Positions 44,219 through 54,469 of a DNA stretch of 64,000 nt are shown here, piece by piece. Where the stretch lies: NCBI GenBank assembly GCA_964590755.1, contig CAZPYK010000001.1, forward strand, positions 18,282 through 82,281, given 5' to 3'. The stretch is from CAG-390 sp964590755. GTDB lineage: Bacteria > Bacillota > Clostridia > Oscillospirales > CAG-272. The position numbers were made by a program, and so were the translations under genes. The notes below the pieces were generated by a model. That model was not told the DNA's origin, ran no database searches, and saw nothing but the letters and a program-made list of their open reading frames with translations. How positions within the stretch are numbered: the first letter of the stretch is position 1; each line of letters starts with the position of its first letter.

Positions 44219-44881
44219 ATGATCGTCGGAATAACCGGTCCGTCGGGAGCGGGAAAATCTCATTTATCGGCATTGCTGGCGGCACGCGGCTTTGCAATTC
44301 TCGATTGCGATAAAATATATCACGAGTTGATATCCTCGCCCGGATCTTGCGTCACCGAGCTGTGTGAACAATTCGGTCCTGCCGTATTAAACATTAGTGG
44401 TGGTATAGACCGTAATTCTTTGGGACGAATAGTTTTTTCAAGCCCCGGTGCGCTTTTAAAGCTCAATTCGATCACTCATAAATACATTATCGACGAAATA
44501 AAAAGTCGTATCGATGCCCTACGCCCGGGCACTTCCGCAGTCATAGACGCCCCGACATTATTTGAAGCAGGGTGTGATGCACTTTGCGATCTGACGATCG
44601 GAGTGCTCGCCTCTCGCCAAACGCGCACGGCAAGACTCATTGAGCGTGACGGTGCCTTCAAAACAGCCGAAGAACTTGAAGCGAGGATGAACGCTTCAAA
44701 GCCCGAACTTTTTTACACGCAAAGGTGCGATATGATATGGGTCAATGATCACGAAGACGCATCCGCAGACGAATTTGCTGACCGCATTGCCGCTTTGTGT
44801 ACCGGAAACGGTCCATCTCGGCGCAAAATTCCTAAGACAGACATTTCGGTCGCAAGCAACGGATCGGAGTCGGACAAATGA
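44219..44881 (+). CDS. coaE: Dephospho-CoA kinase CoaE
   Basis: A 220-residue kinase for the last step of coenzyme A synthesis. P-loop GPSGAGKS is at residues 6-13. LDCDKIYHEL (the D of the CoA-binding DAD-like motif) and VIDAPTLFEAG follow. ARMNASKP matches the family lid. The tail after residue 195 is longer than usual and polar. AAAGGAG lies 8 nt before the ATG at 44219. The next gene overlaps by 4 nt. Confidence 0.93.
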   Translation: MIVGITGPSGAGKSHLSALLAARGFAILDCDKIYHELISSPGSCVTELCEQFGPAVLNISGGIDRNSLGRIVFSSPGALLKLNSITHKYIIDEIKSRIDALRPGTSAVIDAPTLFEAGCDALCDLTIGVLASRQTRTARLIERDGAFKTAEELEARMNASKPELFYTQRCDMIWVNDHEDASADEFADRIAALCTGNGPSRRKIPKTDISVASNGSESDK

Positions 44882-45450
44882 GAACAGCAATAAAGCGCAC
44901 ACTTACGGTATTGATAATTGCGGCACTCTCCATAGGCTGCGGCATGACGGTTGAAAAAATATGCGATTCAGCGGAACGCAAAAGCTATCCGCGCATGTAT
45001 ATGGAAACGGTCATGCAAAATTCGCAAGCATTCGGCATCCCTCAAAACATGATATACGCCTTTATAAGAACGGAGAGCAATTTTGATTCAAGCGCAAAAA
45101 CCACTTCGGAGCAAGGCGACCGCGTGGGGCTCATGCAGCTGACCGCGGAGGAGTACACGCGTTACAGCACTCAACTCGGAATCTATTCGGATCCCGGAAT
45201 GCGATACGATCCCGAGACCAATATCAAGCTCGGTTCATGCAAAATAGCCGAATTTTATAACAAGTATTCCGACAGGCGATGTATCTACGCCGCATTCGCG
45301 GTCGGATCGGAAACCGTTGATGAATGGCTCGCGAACTCCGAACTTTCTGACGAAAAAGGGCATCTTTTGACGATCCCGGATCCCGAGGTGTCGGCTTATG
45401 TTGAGAAGCTTGAGTCCGCGTTTCAAATGTACGTAAAGCTGTACGGTTAA
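44878..45450 (+). CDS. Lytic transglycosylase (SLT domain)
   Basis: A 190-residue exported enzyme with an N-terminal hydrophobic signal or anchor (about residues 8-24). The SLT domain carries the catalytic Glu in FIRTESNFDS near residue 68 and VGLMQLT near 95, followed by IKLGSCKIAEFYNKY. It cleaves glycan strands with formation of anhydromuramic acid. Cys21 in SIGCGM could be lipidated but the lipobox is weak. It overlaps coaE by ATGA. Confidence 0.9.
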   Translation: MRTAIKRTLTVLIIAALSIGCGMTVEKICDSAERKSYPRMYMETVMQNSQAFGIPQNMIYAFIRTESNFDSSAKTTSEQGDRVGLMQLTAEEYTRYSTQLGIYSDPGMRYDPETNIKLGSCKIAEFYNKYSDRRCIYAAFAVGSETVDEWLANSELSDEKGHLLTIPDPEVSAYVEKLESAFQMYVKLYG

Positions 45451-45501
45451 CAGATCGATGCAGATATAACAGATCAACATGCAAAGGAAGGATATAAGAT
45501 C

Positions 45502-46932
45502 ATGTCTGAAAACGAAAACAAAAACGAAAAGATCGAAAAAACAGCCGCAGATCGCGCCAAGGAGCTGACATACACCAAAAAAACCGTATATCAACTCAAA
45601 AACAGCGAAGCTGTCGAGGCGGCGTATGCTTATGCGCAAGGTTATGCAAAATTTCTCGACAATGCCAAAACCGAACGCGAGGCCGTAACGCAAGGCATCG
45701 CCATGGCAAAAGAAAACGGATTTACCGAATATCATTTCGGCGACAAGCTCGAAAAAGGCGGCAAATATTATTACAACAACCGCGGAAAGAATCTTTTCCT
45801 CTTTTACATCGGAAGCGGTGATATAAGGAACGGCATACGTATCTCCGCGGCACACATCGATTCTCCGCGTATCGATCTGAAGCAGGTTCCGCTTTACGAG
45901 GACAGTGGTATGAGCTTTTTGAAAACTCATTATTACGGAGGCATACGCAAATATCAGTGGGTGGCATCTCCTCTTGCGCTCCACGGTGTGGTCTGCAAGA
46001 AGAACGGTGAAAATATCAACATCGTTATAGGCGAAGATGATTCGGACCCGGTGCTTTATATCAACGATCTGCTTCCGCACCTCGGACATGCCGACGATAC
46101 CAAGCCGCTCGGAAGCGCCATTCCGGGTGAAAAGTTGAATCTTCTGGTCGGCAGCAGACCGATCGATGATGTTTCCGACGGAATCAAGCTCAACGTGCTT
46201 AGTATCCTGAACGAAAAATACGGCATTGACGAGGCCGACCTTCTTTCCGCAGAGCTTTCGGCAGTGCCTGTCGGCAAAGCTCGCGATGCCGGAATTGATC
46301 GCTCGATGATCTGCGCATACGGACATGACGACAGAGTTTGCTCTTATCCCGCACTGACCGCTCTCTTTGAAGCCGTCGGCGGCGAATCGGACTGTGAAAA
46401 TTCCATTCTTTGCATACTTGCGGACAAAGAGGAGACCGGCAGCGAGGGTAACACCGGTATGCAGTGCGAGCTGATGCTCGATCTGATAGACGAGATCGCC
46501 GCGTCGCAGAATGCCTCACCCTCTCTTGTGCGCTTGAATTCAAAATGCCTTTCCGCAGATGTTTCCGCAGCATTCGACCCCAATTTCGGCGAAGTGTTTG
46601 AAAAGAGAAATTCATCCCTGCTCTCTTGCGGCGTGGTTCTCACCAAATACACGGGCGCTCGCGGCAAGAGCGGCACGAGTGATGCCTCGGCGGAATATAT
46701 CGGATGGCTTCGCGGAATAATGGAGCGCGATGATATCGTTTGGCAGGCCGGCGAGCTCGGCAAGGTCGATGCCGGCGGCGGCGGAACGGTCGCGAAATAT
46801 ATAGCCAATCATAACATAGATGTCGTCGATCTCGGGGTTCCGGTAATTTCGATGCATGCGCCATACGAAATAATTTCCAAAGTCGACCTTTATGAGGCCC
46901 ACCGTGCCTTTGTGGCGTTCAACAAATATTGA
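45502..46932 (+). CDS. M18 family aminopeptidase
   Basis: A 476-residue zinc aminopeptidase of the aspartyl-aminopeptidase family. Metal ligands lie in AHIDSPRID near residue 120, ADKEETGSEG near 310 and the C-terminal ISMHAPYE near 450. Length and the KLEKGGKYYYNNRGK region fit the clostridial M18 branch (ApeA-like). It removes N-terminal residues, often acidic, from peptides in the cytoplasm. AAGGAAGG lies 10 nt upstream. prfA follows after 9 nt. Confidence 0.92.
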   Translation: MSENENKNEKIEKTAADRAKELTYTKKTVYQLKNSEAVEAAYAYAQGYAKFLDNAKTEREAVTQGIAMAKENGFTEYHFGDKLEKGGKYYYNNRGKNLFLFYIGSGDIRNGIRISAAHIDSPRIDLKQVPLYEDSGMSFLKTHYYGGIRKYQWVASPLALHGVVCKKNGENINIVIGEDDSDPVLYINDLLPHLGHADDTKPLGSAIPGEKLNLLVGSRPIDDVSDGIKLNVLSILNEKYGIDEADLLSAELSAVPVGKARDAGIDRSMICAYGHDDRVCSYPALTALFEAVGGESDCENSILCILADKEETGSEGNTGMQCELMLDLIDEIAASQNASPSLVRLNSKCLSADVSAAFDPNFGEVFEKRNSSLLSCGVVLTKYTGARGKSGTSDASAEYIGWLRGIMERDDIVWQAGELGKVDAGGGGTVAKYIANHNIDVVDLGVPVISMHAPYEIISKVDLYEAHRAFVAFNKY

Positions 46933-46941
46933 TCGGCAAAA

Positions 46942-48033
46942 ATGTCAGCTTCATCGGCAGTTATGATCAAGCTTGGTGAGCTTGATAAAAAATATACCGA
47001 AGCCGAGCTGCTTCTATCCTCCTCGGAGGTATTATCGAATATTCCGCTCTATACCCAAACGATGAAGGAATATCGTTCCATGGCTCCGATAGTGACAAAA
47101 TATCGTGAATATATGAGCACAGTCTCGGAGGAATCCGAGACTCGCGCTCTGCTTGCGGAGACCGATGACACCGAGTTGCGGACGCTTGCGTTCGATGAAC
47201 TTACCATGTTGAAGGACAAATTGTCAACTCTGGAGAGCGAACTGACCGCAATGCTGCTGGCGCGCGATCCGAATGACGAAAAGAACATTGTTGTCGAAAT
47301 ACGAGCCGGAGCGGGCGGCGAGGAAGCTTGCCTTTTTGCCGCAGTCCTGTACAGGATGTATTCGATGTACTGCGAAAAAAACGGCTACAATTTATCCTTG
47401 ATGAGTTGCAACGAAACCGAGCTCGGCGGTTTTCGCGCCATCACCTTTACAGTAGACGGAGACGGAGCGTATTCAAGGTTCAAATTCGAATCCGGTGTTC
47501 ACAGAGTTCAACGAGTTCCCAAAACCGAATCTCAAGGCAGGATACAAACTTCGACGATAACGGTGGCAGTTCTCCCCGAAGCGGATGAGGTCGACGTTGA
47601 TATACTTCCGCAGGATATCGAATTTGAAACCTGCAAATCAAGCGGAGCCGGCGGACAGCATATAAACAAGACCGAATCCGCAGTCAGACTCATACACAAG
47701 CCCACGGGAATAGTCATAGAGTGCCAACAGGAACGCTCTCAGCTTCAAAATAAAGATCGCGCGCTTAAACTTCTCAGAGCCAAGCTTTATGATATAAAGA
47801 CCTGCGAACAAAATCAAAGAATCGCCGAAACACGACGGCTTCAAGTAGGCTCCGGCGACAGGAGCGAAAAAATACGCACATATAACTATCCTCAAAATCG
47901 TGTGACAGATCACCGGATCGGGTTGACACTTTATTCACTTGATTCCTTCATTGACGGTGACATGGACACGCTCGTGGATGCGTTGAACGCCGCAGACACC
48001 GCCGAAAGACTTCGTGCCGGAAGCGAGGCGTGA
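46942..48033 (+). CDS. prfA: Peptide chain release factor 1
   Basis: A 363-residue class I release factor for UAA and UAG. The GGQ motif is in SGAGGQHINKTESAVRL near residue 235. The PxT-type anticodon region reads RVPKTESQGRIQTSTI near 190, the RF1 rather than RF2 signature. EIRAGAGGEEA marks domain 2. An alternative ATG seven codons downstream would also fit the family start. No PrmC methylase gene follows; the tsaC gene does. Confidence 0.95.
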   Translation: MSASSAVMIKLGELDKKYTEAELLLSSSEVLSNIPLYTQTMKEYRSMAPIVTKYREYMSTVSEESETRALLAETDDTELRTLAFDELTMLKDKLSTLESELTAMLLARDPNDEKNIVVEIRAGAGGEEACLFAAVLYRMYSMYCEKNGYNLSLMSCNETELGGFRAITFTVDGDGAYSRFKFESGVHRVQRVPKTESQGRIQTSTITVAVLPEADEVDVDILPQDIEFETCKSSGAGGQHINKTESAVRLIHKPTGIVIECQQERSQLQNKDRALKLLRAKLYDIKTCEQNQRIAETRRLQVGSGDRSEKIRTYNYPQNRVTDHRIGLTLYSLDSFIDGDMDTLVDALNAADTAERLRAGSEA

Positions 48034-48105
48034 ACGTATTCACTTTCGCTCATCCGACAGTAAGATCAATTATTTATGACAGTTCGAAAGGCAATTTTAA
48101 CGATC

Positions 48106-49161
48106 ATGTCACAATCATCAAATTCAGAAACGTTCCATATTACACTTGATCCGAATAATTTTAACGATTCGGAACTGATTCCCGCCGCCGAGGCTATCCG
48201 CAACGGAGGTTTGGTTGTATTTCCGACCGAGACAGTCTACGGACTCGGCGGAGATGGCACCAACGAGGAATCGGCAAACAAGATATATCAAGCCAAGGGA
48301 CGCCCGTCCGACAATCCGCTGATAATTCATATTTCGGACCCGCGCGACGCGGAGGCATATTGCCGGACCTCTCCTCTTTTTTACCGTTTGGCGCAAAGCT
48401 TCATGCCCGGCCCGCTTACCGTGATACTGCCGAAAAAAGACACCATTCCCGCGCGCGTCACAGGAGGACTTGACACGGTTGCCGTCCGATGCCCGTCGCA
48501 CCCGATAGCCAATTCCTTGATCAGACTTTGCGGCGTTCCGATCGCGGCGCCGAGTGCCAATATCTCGGGCCGCCCCTCCCCCACAAAAGCCGAGCATGCG
48601 GCGCATGACCTTGACGGTCGCGTAGATTTCATCATAGACGGCGGTGAATGCGCCTTTGGCGTCGAATCAACCATAATCCGACTTGATGACGAGGACTCTG
48701 TCACACTTTTGCGTCCGGGTGCGGTGACCGATGACGCCCTCAGGTGCGTTGCCAAAAATGTTACCGTGGCTCACTCCGTCACAGAAATGCTCGCCGAGAA
48801 TGAACGGCCGCTTTCCCCGGGAATGAAATACCGTCACTATGCACCATCCAAGCCGCTTAAGCTTGTGGGGGGCAGCGAGGCGGATCGTATACAATTTTTC
48901 AGAAATGCTCAATTAAACGAGAATTGCATCATCATTTGTTACGATGAGCAAGAGCCGCTGTTGCTTGGCGGAAGAATAATAACCATAGGCGCAGGCTATG
49001 ACCTTGAAACACAAATGCACCGTCTCTTCTCTGCTCTGCGCGAATCGGATGAGATCGATGCCGATGTCATTTATGCCAATCTTCCCGACACCGAGGGGCT
49101 GGGGCTCGCTCTGTACAACAGACTTATCAGAGCTGCCGCGCACACGGTTATAAAGTTGTAA
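48106..49161 (+). CDS. tsaC: Threonylcarbamoyl-AMP synthase TsaC/Sua5
   Basis: A 351-residue Sua5-type enzyme: the YrdC fold plus a C-terminal Sua5 domain (about residues 215-350). KGRPSDNPLIIHI near 70 and PSANISGRPSPT near 155 form the KxR and SxN substrate pocket. It makes threonylcarbamoyl-AMP for the t6A37 modification of tRNA. The start is uncertain: an ATG ten codons upstream lacks an SD, while the ATG used here has GAAAGG about 14 nt before it. Confidence 0.92.
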   Translation: MSQSSNSETFHITLDPNNFNDSELIPAAEAIRNGGLVVFPTETVYGLGGDGTNEESANKIYQAKGRPSDNPLIIHISDPRDAEAYCRTSPLFYRLAQSFMPGPLTVILPKKDTIPARVTGGLDTVAVRCPSHPIANSLIRLCGVPIAAPSANISGRPSPTKAEHAAHDLDGRVDFIIDGGECAFGVESTIIRLDDEDSVTLLRPGAVTDDALRCVAKNVTVAHSVTEMLAENERPLSPGMKYRHYAPSKPLKLVGGSEADRIQFFRNAQLNENCIIICYDEQEPLLLGGRIITIGAGYDLETQMHRLFSALRESDEIDADVIYANLPDTEGLGLALYNRLIRAAAHTVIKL

Positions 49162-49219
49162 TCAGATCGGAATACTTCAAAATACAAATGCAATTATTTA
49201 AAGAAGAGGTTTTAACCGC

Positions 49220-51463
49220 ATGGCAAGAAAAAAGAAGGCTCTGCCGGATGATACTGTCTTGAACAAGGCAGCTCCCGCAACAGAGCAGCTCATAACCGCC
49301 ACGATAGAAGAAAACTATATGCCGTATGTCATGAGCGTTATAGTTTCGCGCGCCATTCCGGCCATTGACGGCTTTAAGCCTGCGCACCGTAAGCTATTGT
49401 ACACCATGTATAAGATGGGGCTTCTGAACAGCAACGCTCCGACCACAAAAAGCGCAAAGGTGGTCGGACAAACCATGACACTTAATCCGCACGGTGATGC
49501 CGCGATATACGAAACACTTGTACGTTTGACCAACGGATACGAGGCGCTACTGCACCCATTTATTCATTCAAAGGGCGCATTCGGAAAGCAATACAGCTGG
49601 GATAAAGCCTCAGCTCCGCGTTACACCGAGGTCAAGCTTGATAAATTCTGCACCGAAATTTTTTCGGGTATTGAGAAGGATGCCGTCGAAATGGTGGACA
49701 ACTACGACGGAACATTAAAAGAACCCTCGCTTTTACCCACCACCTTTCCAAATATATTAGTCACTCCAAACATGGGTATCGCCGTGGGCATGGCATCAAA
49801 CATTTGCTCCTTTAATCTTGCCGAGATATGTGACGGCACCATAGCAATGCTTCGCGATCCCAAGATCACCGCGGACAAGCTGCTTGATATTATACCCGCC
49901 CCCGACTTTGCCGGCGGGGGGCAGATAATATACGATCGAAATGACATGTTGGAGGTGTTCAATTCCGGCTCGGGATCTGTTCGCGTGCGTGCAAAGTACA
50001 AGTACGATCCCAAGGAGAACTGTATAGATGTTTATGAAATACCGTATACCACTACGGTAAACCAGATCATGAAGCAAGTCACCGATCTTCTTAAGGAAAA
50101 TAAGCTCAAAGAGATCACCGACGTTCGCGACGAAATAGGCCTTTCCGGTTTCAGAATGACCATTGACATCCGTCGCGGCACGGATCCCGATCAGCTGATG
50201 GCAAAACTGTTCAAAGCGACCTCTCTTGAGGATTGCTTCAAATGTAATTTTAACGTTCTCATCGGTTCTGTCCCGAGACAAATGGGCGTCAAGGAGATAC
50301 TCGGCGAATGGATAAGCTTCCGTAAAGAATGCTATTCTCGCGAATTGCGCTTCGACCTTCAACGAAAAAAAGAAAAGCTGCATCTTTTGATGGGGCTGGG
50401 CAGAATACTGCTCGATATCGACAAGGCGATAAAGATCATCCGTGAGACCGAAAAGGACTCGGATGTCATTCCGAATCTGTGTCGCGTTTTTTCGATCGAC
50501 GAGGAACAGGCTGAATTCGTTGCGGATATCAAACTTCGAAACATAAACAGAGAATATATCTTAAACAGAATAAAGGATATAGACGAACTGCAAAAGCAGA
50601 TAGCCGAGCTGGAGGCAATACTTGCCGATGAGCTCAAGCTGAAAAAGAAGCTTATCGCACAGTTGGACGAAGTAAAGAAAAAATACGGTCAACCGAGGCG
50701 CTCCGAGATCATTCAAGCGCACGAGATAACCGTCGTCGCTCCCGATAACGAGATTGAGAACTTTCCTGCTCACTTCTTCCTTACATCGGAAGGATATTTC
50801 AAAAAGATAACGGCTCTGTCTTTGCGCGGAAACGATGCACACAAGCTCAAGGAAGGAGACAGCATCATCTGCGAAGCCGAGGCGGATAATCTCACCGACA
50901 TATTCTTCTTCACCGACAAGGCGCAACTCTATCGAGCTCGCGCATGTGACTTTGATGTCTGCAAGGCATCATCAATGGGGGACTTCATTCCAGCCAAACT
51001 GAATTTCGATACCGACGAAAAACCGATATATATGAAAGTGGGCAACGATTGGCGGGATAATATGAATATGGTATTCATTTTCGAAAACGGCAAGGGCGTG
51101 CGTATACCTCAATCGGCATATCGCACCAAAAGCAACAGACGCAAAATTACGGGAGCATTTTCCGATACCTCTCCCATCGTTGCAATGTTTGAGGAGGACA
51201 AGCCCTTTGAGCTCTTGCTGATAACCTCTGCCGATCGAGCGGCGGTTCTCTCTACGAATCTGTTCCCATGCAAGGCAACCAGGTCGTCTGTGGGAGCGCA
51301 GATCATCAATCTGCGAGCGGGAACTCGAATCAAGGCAGCGTTCCGTGACTTCACCGACAAATTCGAAAGCACCAAGGGATATAAAAAGATCAAGATACCC
51401 GCCACACCGGTCCTCCTGGTTGAAAAAGATATTGAAAAAATGCAGTTAAAGCTTGATATTTGA
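49220..51463 (+). CDS. Type IIA topoisomerase subunit A (ParC/GyrA-like)
   Basis: A 747-residue DNA-cleavage subunit. The catalytic Tyr135 is in SAPRYTEVKL, preceded by NYMPYVMSVIVSRAIP and LNPHGDAAIYETLVRL. A coiled-coil arm is near 450-490, then a short beta-pinwheel C-terminal part. This clostridial ParC-like branch is distinct from GyrA. Positions equal to E. coli GyrA Ser83 and Asp87 are Ala94 and Glu98. No B subunit gene (parE) is adjacent in this window. AGAGG lies 10 nt before the ATG. Confidence 0.88.
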   Translation: MARKKKALPDDTVLNKAAPATEQLITATIEENYMPYVMSVIVSRAIPAIDGFKPAHRKLLYTMYKMGLLNSNAPTTKSAKVVGQTMTLNPHGDAAIYETLVRLTNGYEALLHPFIHSKGAFGKQYSWDKASAPRYTEVKLDKFCTEIFSGIEKDAVEMVDNYDGTLKEPSLLPTTFPNILVTPNMGIAVGMASNICSFNLAEICDGTIAMLRDPKITADKLLDIIPAPDFAGGGQIIYDRNDMLEVFNSGSGSVRVRAKYKYDPKENCIDVYEIPYTTTVNQIMKQVTDLLKENKLKEITDVRDEIGLSGFRMTIDIRRGTDPDQLMAKLFKATSLEDCFKCNFNVLIGSVPRQMGVKEILGEWISFRKECYSRELRFDLQRKKEKLHLLMGLGRILLDIDKAIKIIRETEKDSDVIPNLCRVFSIDEEQAEFVADIKLRNINREYILNRIKDIDELQKQIAELEAILADELKLKKKLIAQLDEVKKKYGQPRRSEIIQAHEITVVAPDNEIENFPAHFFLTSEGYFKKITALSLRGNDAHKLKEGDSIICEAEADNLTDIFFFTDKAQLYRARACDFDVCKASSMGDFIPAKLNFDTDEKPIYMKVGNDWRDNMNMVFIFENGKGVRIPQSAYRTKSNRRKITGAFSDTSPIVAMFEEDKPFELLLITSADRAAVLSTNLFPCKATRSSVGAQIINLRAGTRIKAAFRDFTDKFESTKGYKKIKIPATPVLLVEKDIEKMQLKLDI

Positions 51464-51507
51464 CCATCAAGCGTATTCACCACTCACGTTCAAATGGTAA
51501 AAACATA

Positions 51508-52491
51508 ATGATCACCGAAAACAAGTTTATAAAAAAAGCAGCCACACTCGGGCTGGCATTTGCGCTCGCACTTCTGACCTCCGTGACGGTTTACGCCACG
51601 GTAAGCTACAGCTATGACAGCTCGCAGGATCCCGTGGTATCACTGTCCGGCTTGGCTCAATATGTCGAGGATTATGTCCTTACACCGTTCAACCGACGCA
51701 TAAACGAGCTTAGCGAACGCGTGAGCGCGCTTGAAAGCAACGGCGGAGGCGGCAGTGGAAGCGGTATCGGCTCCGAGGCATACAACACGCTTTTGTCACG
51801 TATCAGCGCATTGGAGGAGACGATCGAAGCTCAAGAAAAAGAACTGTCCGAACTCAGATCCGAGATTTCGACATCCGGCGACTCGGTGAACGGACGACTC
51901 GATTCGATCGAAAAAAGCTACACCGATGTTACCAAGCAGATAAGTGCCGTAAATGATTCGATAACCGGGCTTTCAAACAGTCTGGCAACGCTGAAGACAA
52001 CAATATCAAGCTTGGACAAAAATTGCGGCAGCCTTTCAGATAAGTATATGTCGGTCACGAAATCAATGAACGAACTTCAATCGGCGATAAATGCACTGAC
52101 CGGCACGGACGGCGATGTGACTAAACTGCAACAGCAATACGACGAGTTGTATAGCGCCTGGCAGCAGATCCAGACCGAGGTGGGCGTTATGTATCGTCCC
52201 GTATTTGTGGAAAGCGGAAAAACCATCAAAGCCAAAAATGCGGACGAGGGAATATTGGTCATAGTTCGCAGCGGTTATGCCGTAGTGGTCTCACCTTACA
52301 ACACATCCGGGACCCTGCAGGGAGTCAACGACCTGACAAGCGGCGAGGAGCTGTACAACGGTGCAGACGCACCGCTCATGCATAATCTTCTCATTCCGCG
52401 AGGCGCCGATGACGGCAGAGGAATACTTATCGCCAGCTATGACGGTGCTTATGTCATGATCGGAGGCGACTATGTCATCGTCGATGAATAA
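51508..52491 (+). CDS. Exported coiled-coil protein, unknown function
   Basis: A 327-residue protein with a signal or anchor sequence (residues 9-27), a Gly/Ser linker (GGGGSGSGIGS), a long predicted coiled coil over about 60-215 (heptads such as ISALEETIEAQEKELSELR), and a C-terminal 110-residue domain rich in Val/Ile that looks beta-structured. I recognise no family. It ends overlapping the SpoIID gene by 20 nt, so the two are co-translated and may act together at the cell surface. The SD before the ATG is weak. Confidence 0.7.
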   Translation: MITENKFIKKAATLGLAFALALLTSVTVYATVSYSYDSSQDPVVSLSGLAQYVEDYVLTPFNRRINELSERVSALESNGGGGSGSGIGSEAYNTLLSRISALEETIEAQEKELSELRSEISTSGDSVNGRLDSIEKSYTDVTKQISAVNDSITGLSNSLATLKTTISSLDKNCGSLSDKYMSVTKSMNELQSAINALTGTDGDVTKLQQQYDELYSAWQQIQTEVGVMYRPVFVESGKTIKAKNADEGILVIVRSGYAVVVSPYNTSGTLQGVNDLTSGEELYNGADAPLMHNLLIPRGADDGRGILIASYDGAYVMIGGDYVIVDE

Positions 52492-54463
52492 TAAGAAAGC
52501 TCTCCGACGCAGAGCTCAGCTCGTCATTTTCTTCATTTTGATACCGGTTCTCGTTGCCGTGTTGCCTGCTCTCGGCACCACAGAGAGCGACGACTCACTT
52601 TCAGATTATGCGATCAGATCCAATACACAAACCGATCCGACTTATCTTGCGATCGGTCTGCGCTACGGCGATGATGCCCCCTTTTCAAGTGCTATGCTCT
52701 CCCCTTACGGTTTTATCATCGGCGAGACCGAGATAACCAAGACCGAAAGAAATTTCATTCCGCTATACAATTTAAACACCGCGTCCCTTTATGCGGTCTG
52801 CGATTCAAATATAAAAGTCGGTTACAATTCTTGTTCGGCGGCTTATAAGGAATCCGACACCGATATAGGTGGATATCATGTTGAAATAACCATGCCCGAC
52901 GGCAATATTTGGGACAAGCTGGATGATTTTTCCGATCTGTTTACCATGATGTACGGGCATTGCTTCCCGGCATATATAAACGGCGTTAAATGCGTCAGAG
53001 TCGGTGCGTTTGCCGGCTATACGGAAGCCGGAGAAGCAGCCGCCGCGGTCTTCTCTTTCTTTTCGGGAGATGAATACGCCATAGGAATAGCATCTCCGTC
53101 GTCCTCGGGCGTATCTGTGCTGGATGCGGACATGGAGAGCATTTTATTTGAATATGACGGCGACGAGCATTTTTATTTGGGCTTTGCCGCACGTCAGCGA
53201 GCCGATGCCGATCGTGCATACATCCAAGATGTTGCCACATCGAATATCTACGACGGATTATTTTGCTATCGCAGATATGTAGGCTCGGGAGTCGACGGTC
53301 TCACGCACATCAATCTCGTCGAACTGAATACATATGTTGAAGGCGTACTGCCGAATGAGATCTATACAAGCTGGGATATCGAAACGCAAAAGGCATTTGC
53401 GATAACGGTGCGTTCATACTCGGTCATCTGCATAGGCAAGCACTACTCCTCATACGGCTTTGATATGTGCAGTCTTTCTCATTGCGAGAACTACCGCGGA
53501 AGAAAGCTTATCACGGCAAAGGTTACACAAGCGGTGAAAGAAACGCACGACATGGTATTGACATACAAAGACACGGTCGTGGAAGGGCTCTATTCTTCAA
53601 GCATCGGCGGTTGGTCGGTGGACACAAAATATGTCTGGGGCGGCATTACCGATAAATATCTCACAGCACAGCAAACGCCGTGGGAAAAATACTCTGAGTA
53701 TCGTTCCGGAATGTGGGAAAGCGAAATAAGCGCATCCGAACTGAAAAAAGCATGCATCGAATACGGCGAAACTCAAATCGATTCGGATATAGTCAAGATC
53801 GAGACCACTTACGCCGGAGATACACCGTATATATACACGATGAAGCTTACCGATAAAAACGGAAACACGGCAACCGTCACGCGCTGTTCGGCAATCAGAT
53901 CGCTGCTTTACGGATATGTGTGGTCCGCAAATTTTTCGATAGGACGCGGATCGGTGGATTACACATATGAAGACGTTATTTCGACCAACATAATCAATCT
54001 GCAAGGTTCGGGAGCCGGCATGGTCAAAGTATATACCGGAAGCGGTGAGATCCTTGCCGATTCGTCGAAATTCAATTTTTTCACATACCTGGGCAACCTT
54101 TTTAAGGATGATTCCAGCACTCTGCATGTCTATACCGGTAACGGAATAGCGCAGATAAGCGGCGACGGCTCTGACATCCCCATGACCACCGAACCTGATG
54201 AAAACGGCAGGTATACCGTGGTGTCGAATTACGGAAGCTTTCTTATCGTTACGCAACTGCAAAAGCATCAAGCTACGTACAGGGCTTCAAGCAGTACCTC
54301 CTTTGCCATAGTCGGAAAAGGTATGGGGCATGGTGTCGGCATGAGTCAATTCGGAGCCTCGGATCTCGGTGAAGCAGGAGCCACAGCCGAGCAGATACTG
54401 ACAGCTTACTTCCCCGGCGCCGAGATTGAAGATTATTATAAATTTATCGCAAAAAACAGTTGA
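52472..54463 (+). CDS. SpoIID/LytB domain protein
   Basis: A 663-residue exported protein. An N-terminal hydrophobic segment (residues about 13-33) serves as signal or anchor. The SpoIID domain (about 285-500) has YVEGVLPNEIYTSW with the catalytic-type Glu, AITVRSYSV and the later SSIGGWSVDTKYVWGG. The conserved end GKGMGHGVGMSQFGA lies near 620. SpoIID enzymes cleave glycan strands lacking stem peptides. About 250 N-terminal residues are of unknown type. GGAGG exactly 5 nt upstream fixes the start. Confidence 0.88.
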   Translation: MSSSMNNKKALRRRAQLVIFFILIPVLVAVLPALGTTESDDSLSDYAIRSNTQTDPTYLAIGLRYGDDAPFSSAMLSPYGFIIGETEITKTERNFIPLYNLNTASLYAVCDSNIKVGYNSCSAAYKESDTDIGGYHVEITMPDGNIWDKLDDFSDLFTMMYGHCFPAYINGVKCVRVGAFAGYTEAGEAAAAVFSFFSGDEYAIGIASPSSSGVSVLDADMESILFEYDGDEHFYLGFAARQRADADRAYIQDVATSNIYDGLFCYRRYVGSGVDGLTHINLVELNTYVEGVLPNEIYTSWDIETQKAFAITVRSYSVICIGKHYSSYGFDMCSLSHCENYRGRKLITAKVTQAVKETHDMVLTYKDTVVEGLYSSSIGGWSVDTKYVWGGITDKYLTAQQTPWEKYSEYRSGMWESEISASELKKACIEYGETQIDSDIVKIETTYAGDTPYIYTMKLTDKNGNTATVTRCSAIRSLLYGYVWSANFSIGRGSVDYTYEDVISTNIINLQGSGAGMVKVYTGSGEILADSSKFNFFTYLGNLFKDDSSTLHVYTGNGIAQISGDGSDIPMTTEPDENGRYTVVSNYGSFLIVTQLQKHQATYRASSSTSFAIVGKGMGHGVGMSQFGASDLGEAGATAEQILTAYFPGAEIEDYYKFIAKNS

Positions 54464-54469
54464 AAGACG

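Noticed and set aside
49490..49540. Acquired quinolone resistance in the ParC-like gene
   Set aside because: Non-Ser residues at this site are usual for this clostridial ParC branch as I recall it, so no recent selection is implied.
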